Under the pieces are notes generated by a model. The model worked only from the letters and a program-made list of their open reading frames with translations. It was not told where the DNA came from and did not search any database. A program made the position numbers and the translations under genes. From Natrinema soli (GTDB lineage: Archaea; Halobacteriota; Halobacteria; Halobacteriales; Natrialbaceae), in the NCBI RefSeq assembly GCF_028618695.1, contig NZ_JAQIVI010000016.1:1-13790 (forward strand): a DNA stretch of 13,790 nucleotides. Reading direction: 5' to 3'. Positions 12,468 to 13,790 of the stretch are shown piece by piece (the stretch's first letter is position 1; each line of letters starts with the position of its first letter).

Positions 12468-13324
12468 GTCGAACCATCCAGGCGACGCTGGAGTGCGGTT
12501 GCGTTCTCGTGGAATGCCTCGCGTGCGCGTTCGGCGGTCGTGGACGGTTCCTCGAGTGCGAATACCGTCTGGCCGTCGTCGGCGGCGTTGCGAATGTCCT
12601 GGCTGACGGGGACGTGTGCGGGCGCGATCGCGTTGGCATAGTCTTCGCCGAAGGCTTCTAGATATTCATTCGCGAGGTTGGTTCGGCGGTCGACCTTGTT
12701 CGGCAAGACCATCGCCAGCTCGACAGCAACGTCGAAGCGATCGTGAATCTTCTCGAGGTCGTTTCGGAGTGCCGCCGCCTGTTCGCTCTCAAATGGTCCC
12801 ATCTCGACGGGCGCGATGACGTGTTTGGTTGCCCACAGACCGTTGTACGAGACGTTGTTCGTCAAACCCGGTAGATCGATAATCACGGTGTCGTAGCGAC
12901 CGTCGATATACTCATTGAGGAACTGCTCGAGTCTTGAGTATCGCTCGCGTGCGTCGTCGATGTTCCCGAGGTCGGCGTCAAGCGAGTCGAGCCCTGGATG
13001 GGCTGGAATCAGATCGACGCCCTCGTCGGTCTCGATAATCAGACTCTCGACGGCCGCATCTCCGAGTTTCGTAGCGATTTGATTCCACTCCTCAGCGAAA
13101 ACTGTCGAAATGTTCGGCCAGTCGTCACCCTCGTCGATCTGCTCTTGCACCTCTTCCCACACGCCGAAGTGTTTCGCGAGGTCGCCCTGTTTTCCAGCAA
13201 GGTCGATCAGCAACACGTCTTTGCCAGCTTCGGCGAGTGCAACGCCGAGATGGGCCGCGGACGTCGTCTTCCCGGTACCGCCCTTGTCGAGGAACGTAGC
13301 GGCGCGTTTTGTTGTTGTAGACAT
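12464..13324 (-). CDS. parA: ParA-family partition ATPase, 286 aa
   Basis: ParA ATPases position plasmid copies by cycling on nucleoid DNA. The deviant Walker A is KGGTGKTT (residues 14-21, lysines K14 and K19). The A' motif is LLIDLAGKQGDLAKHFG (D41), with Walker B TVIIDLPG (D150), then NNVSYNGLWATKHVIAPVEMGPFE and AMVLPNKVDRRTN. The protein has no extra N-terminal DNA-binding domain, so it is of the short type Ib/soj-like kind. I chose ATG 13324 (MSTTTKRAATFLDKGG). Longer in-frame starts up to 13429 would read through the promoter palindrome. It shares its last 4 bp with the downstream parB-like gene. Confidence 0.9.
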   Translation of the reverse strand: MSTTTKRAATFLDKGGTGKTTSAAHLGVALAEAGKDVLLIDLAGKQGDLAKHFGVWEEVQEQIDEGDDWPNISTVFAEEWNQIATKLGDAAVESLIIETDEGVDLIPAHPGLDSLDADLGNIDDARERYSRLEQFLNEYIDGRYDTVIIDLPGLTNNVSYNGLWATKHVIAPVEMGPFESEQAAALRNDLEKIHDRFDVAVELAMVLPNKVDRRTNLANEYLEAFGEDYANAIAPAHVPVSQDIRNAADDGQTVFALEEPSTTAERAREAFHENATALQRRLDGST

Positions 13325-13364
13325 TTGCGTAACCGTTTGCGCAAACGTTTGCATCAAATATAAA
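13325..13364 (-). promoter_or_regulatory. parA promoter with palindromic operator candidate
   Basis: The perfect 14-bp palindrome CGTTTGCGCAAACG (13334-13347) lies just ahead of the parA ATG. A third CGTTTGC (13346-13352) overlaps its end, and TTTGCG (13325-13330) sits between it and the ATG. An AT-rich TATA-like TTTATAT (minus, 13358-13364) is centred 37 nt before the ATG. The palindrome therefore covers the expected start of transcription, suited to repression by ParA or its partner. Confidence 0.6.
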
Positions 13365-13425
13365 CGCTTTCGTGACAGTTGTCTCGAGGCGAGAGTCGTC
13401 CTCAAGTCGGTAGATCGGTGTTTCG

Positions 13426-13653
13426 TCACTCATCGGTCTCACCCCGTGGGACGAACTCGAGGCGCTCACGCTTGAAGACCACACTGTCGAGTTCCCACCC
13501 GGCGCGGCGGATGATAATCAAGGCGTTGGCGACGTAGTTCGACGGGATGGGTCGTCACTGGGCGGCACGAAAGTCAGGGTCGGTCTCGTAGACGGTCGGC
13601 TCGTCAGCGCCACCTTCTGACGGTCGGTTGTCGGTCTTTCGACAATAGATGCG
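13426..13653 (-). pseudogene. Broken small conserved-looking gene upstream of parA
   Basis: In one minus-strand frame I read RIYCRKTDNRPSEGGADEP, then TVYETDPDFRAAQ, an internal TGA (13555-13557), then RPIPSNYVANALIIIRRAG, WELDSVVFKRERLEF and VPRGETDE to the stop at 13426. Both halves read as fluent haloarchaeal coding sequence, so a single nonsense change in a ~75-aa gene is the simplest view. I do not recognise the family. No ATG opens the frame; the first codons follow a TAA. The stop overlaps an ATG that opens MSDETPIYRLEDDSRLETT, which then runs into the parA promoter. Confidence 0.4.
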
Positions 13654-13656
13654 TTA

Positions 13657-13790
13657 GCACACGACGCCGCCGCTATCCTATTGCGTGAACGGCAGGAACG
13701 GCAGAAGTTGAGACTTCCCCTCTCATAGTGATTAAGACGAATCTTTGCCAGTAAGATACGGCCAGATGTTTGGTTCGGTGATTGAGCTCA
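13657..13790. other. Intergenic end of window
   Basis: No gene is visible. A short tandem repeat AACGGCAG-G/AACGGCAG-A occurs at 13688-13704. An AT-richer stretch around 13720-13760 could hold a promoter, but no match is strong enough to call. Confidence 0.3.

Overview
The window looks like accessory DNA of a haloarchaeon (class Halobacteria), most likely a plasmid, megaplasmid or integrated element. The reasons are: acidic D/E-rich proteins with few lysines, GC-rich third codon positions, an archaeal transcription factor B, an RPA-like OB-fold protein, SWIM zinc-finger proteins, a haloarchaeal-type TnpB element with its small upstream partner ORF, and a ParA partition operon. No tRNA, rRNA or CRISPR array was seen.

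Layout. 1-60: a right-end-like remnant of an IS200/IS605 (IS1341-type) element. 132-1007: an OB-fold single-strand-DNA-binding-like protein. 1008-1368: a gene-free stretch with a T-tract and hairpins. 1369-3304: a divergent TFB followed by a protein with an acidic disordered centre and a C-terminal zinc ribbon. 3443-4125: a 161-aa orphan gene bracketed by two copies of a 28-bp direct repeat, then a possible 30-aa ORF. 4290-4916: an AbrB/MazE antitoxin and MazF/PemK toxin pair. 4929-5105: a broken PadR-type regulator remnant. 5268-11886: a mostly minus-strand zinc-finger/helicase neighbourhood. It holds two paralogous SWIM proteins (647 and 266 aa), a C2H2-like protein, the C-terminal part of an MrfA/Hrq1-type DUF1998 helicase that is truncated and frameshifted, and an N-terminal scrap that resembles XPB/Rad25 helicases. 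A decayed IS1341-type element (about 7515-9067) sits inside this neighbourhood. 11887-11945: a second solo right end of the same IS type. 11969-12467: a 16-unit hexanucleotide array and a small ParB-like gene. 12464-13324: ParA, with a palindromic operator candidate over its start. 13426-13653: a broken small gene.

How the parts work together. parA and the small parB-like gene overlap by 4 bp. The GCAAACG heptamer recurs both in the parA promoter palindrome and in the hexamer array just past the operon, so this end reads as a self-contained partition cassette with its own candidate centromere. The helicase-SWIM-C2H2 genes look like the remains of one minus-strand operon for nucleic-acid metabolism. 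They have been eroded by TnpB elements at both ends, and the SWIM and C2H2 members remain open. The MazEF pair would act as a stability module. The TFB could give the element its own promoter preference.

The least expected items are the hexamer array with its matching operator, the linked SWIM paralogs beside a DUF1998 helicase, and an IS insertion that apparently landed on a stop codon and supplied a replacement stop.
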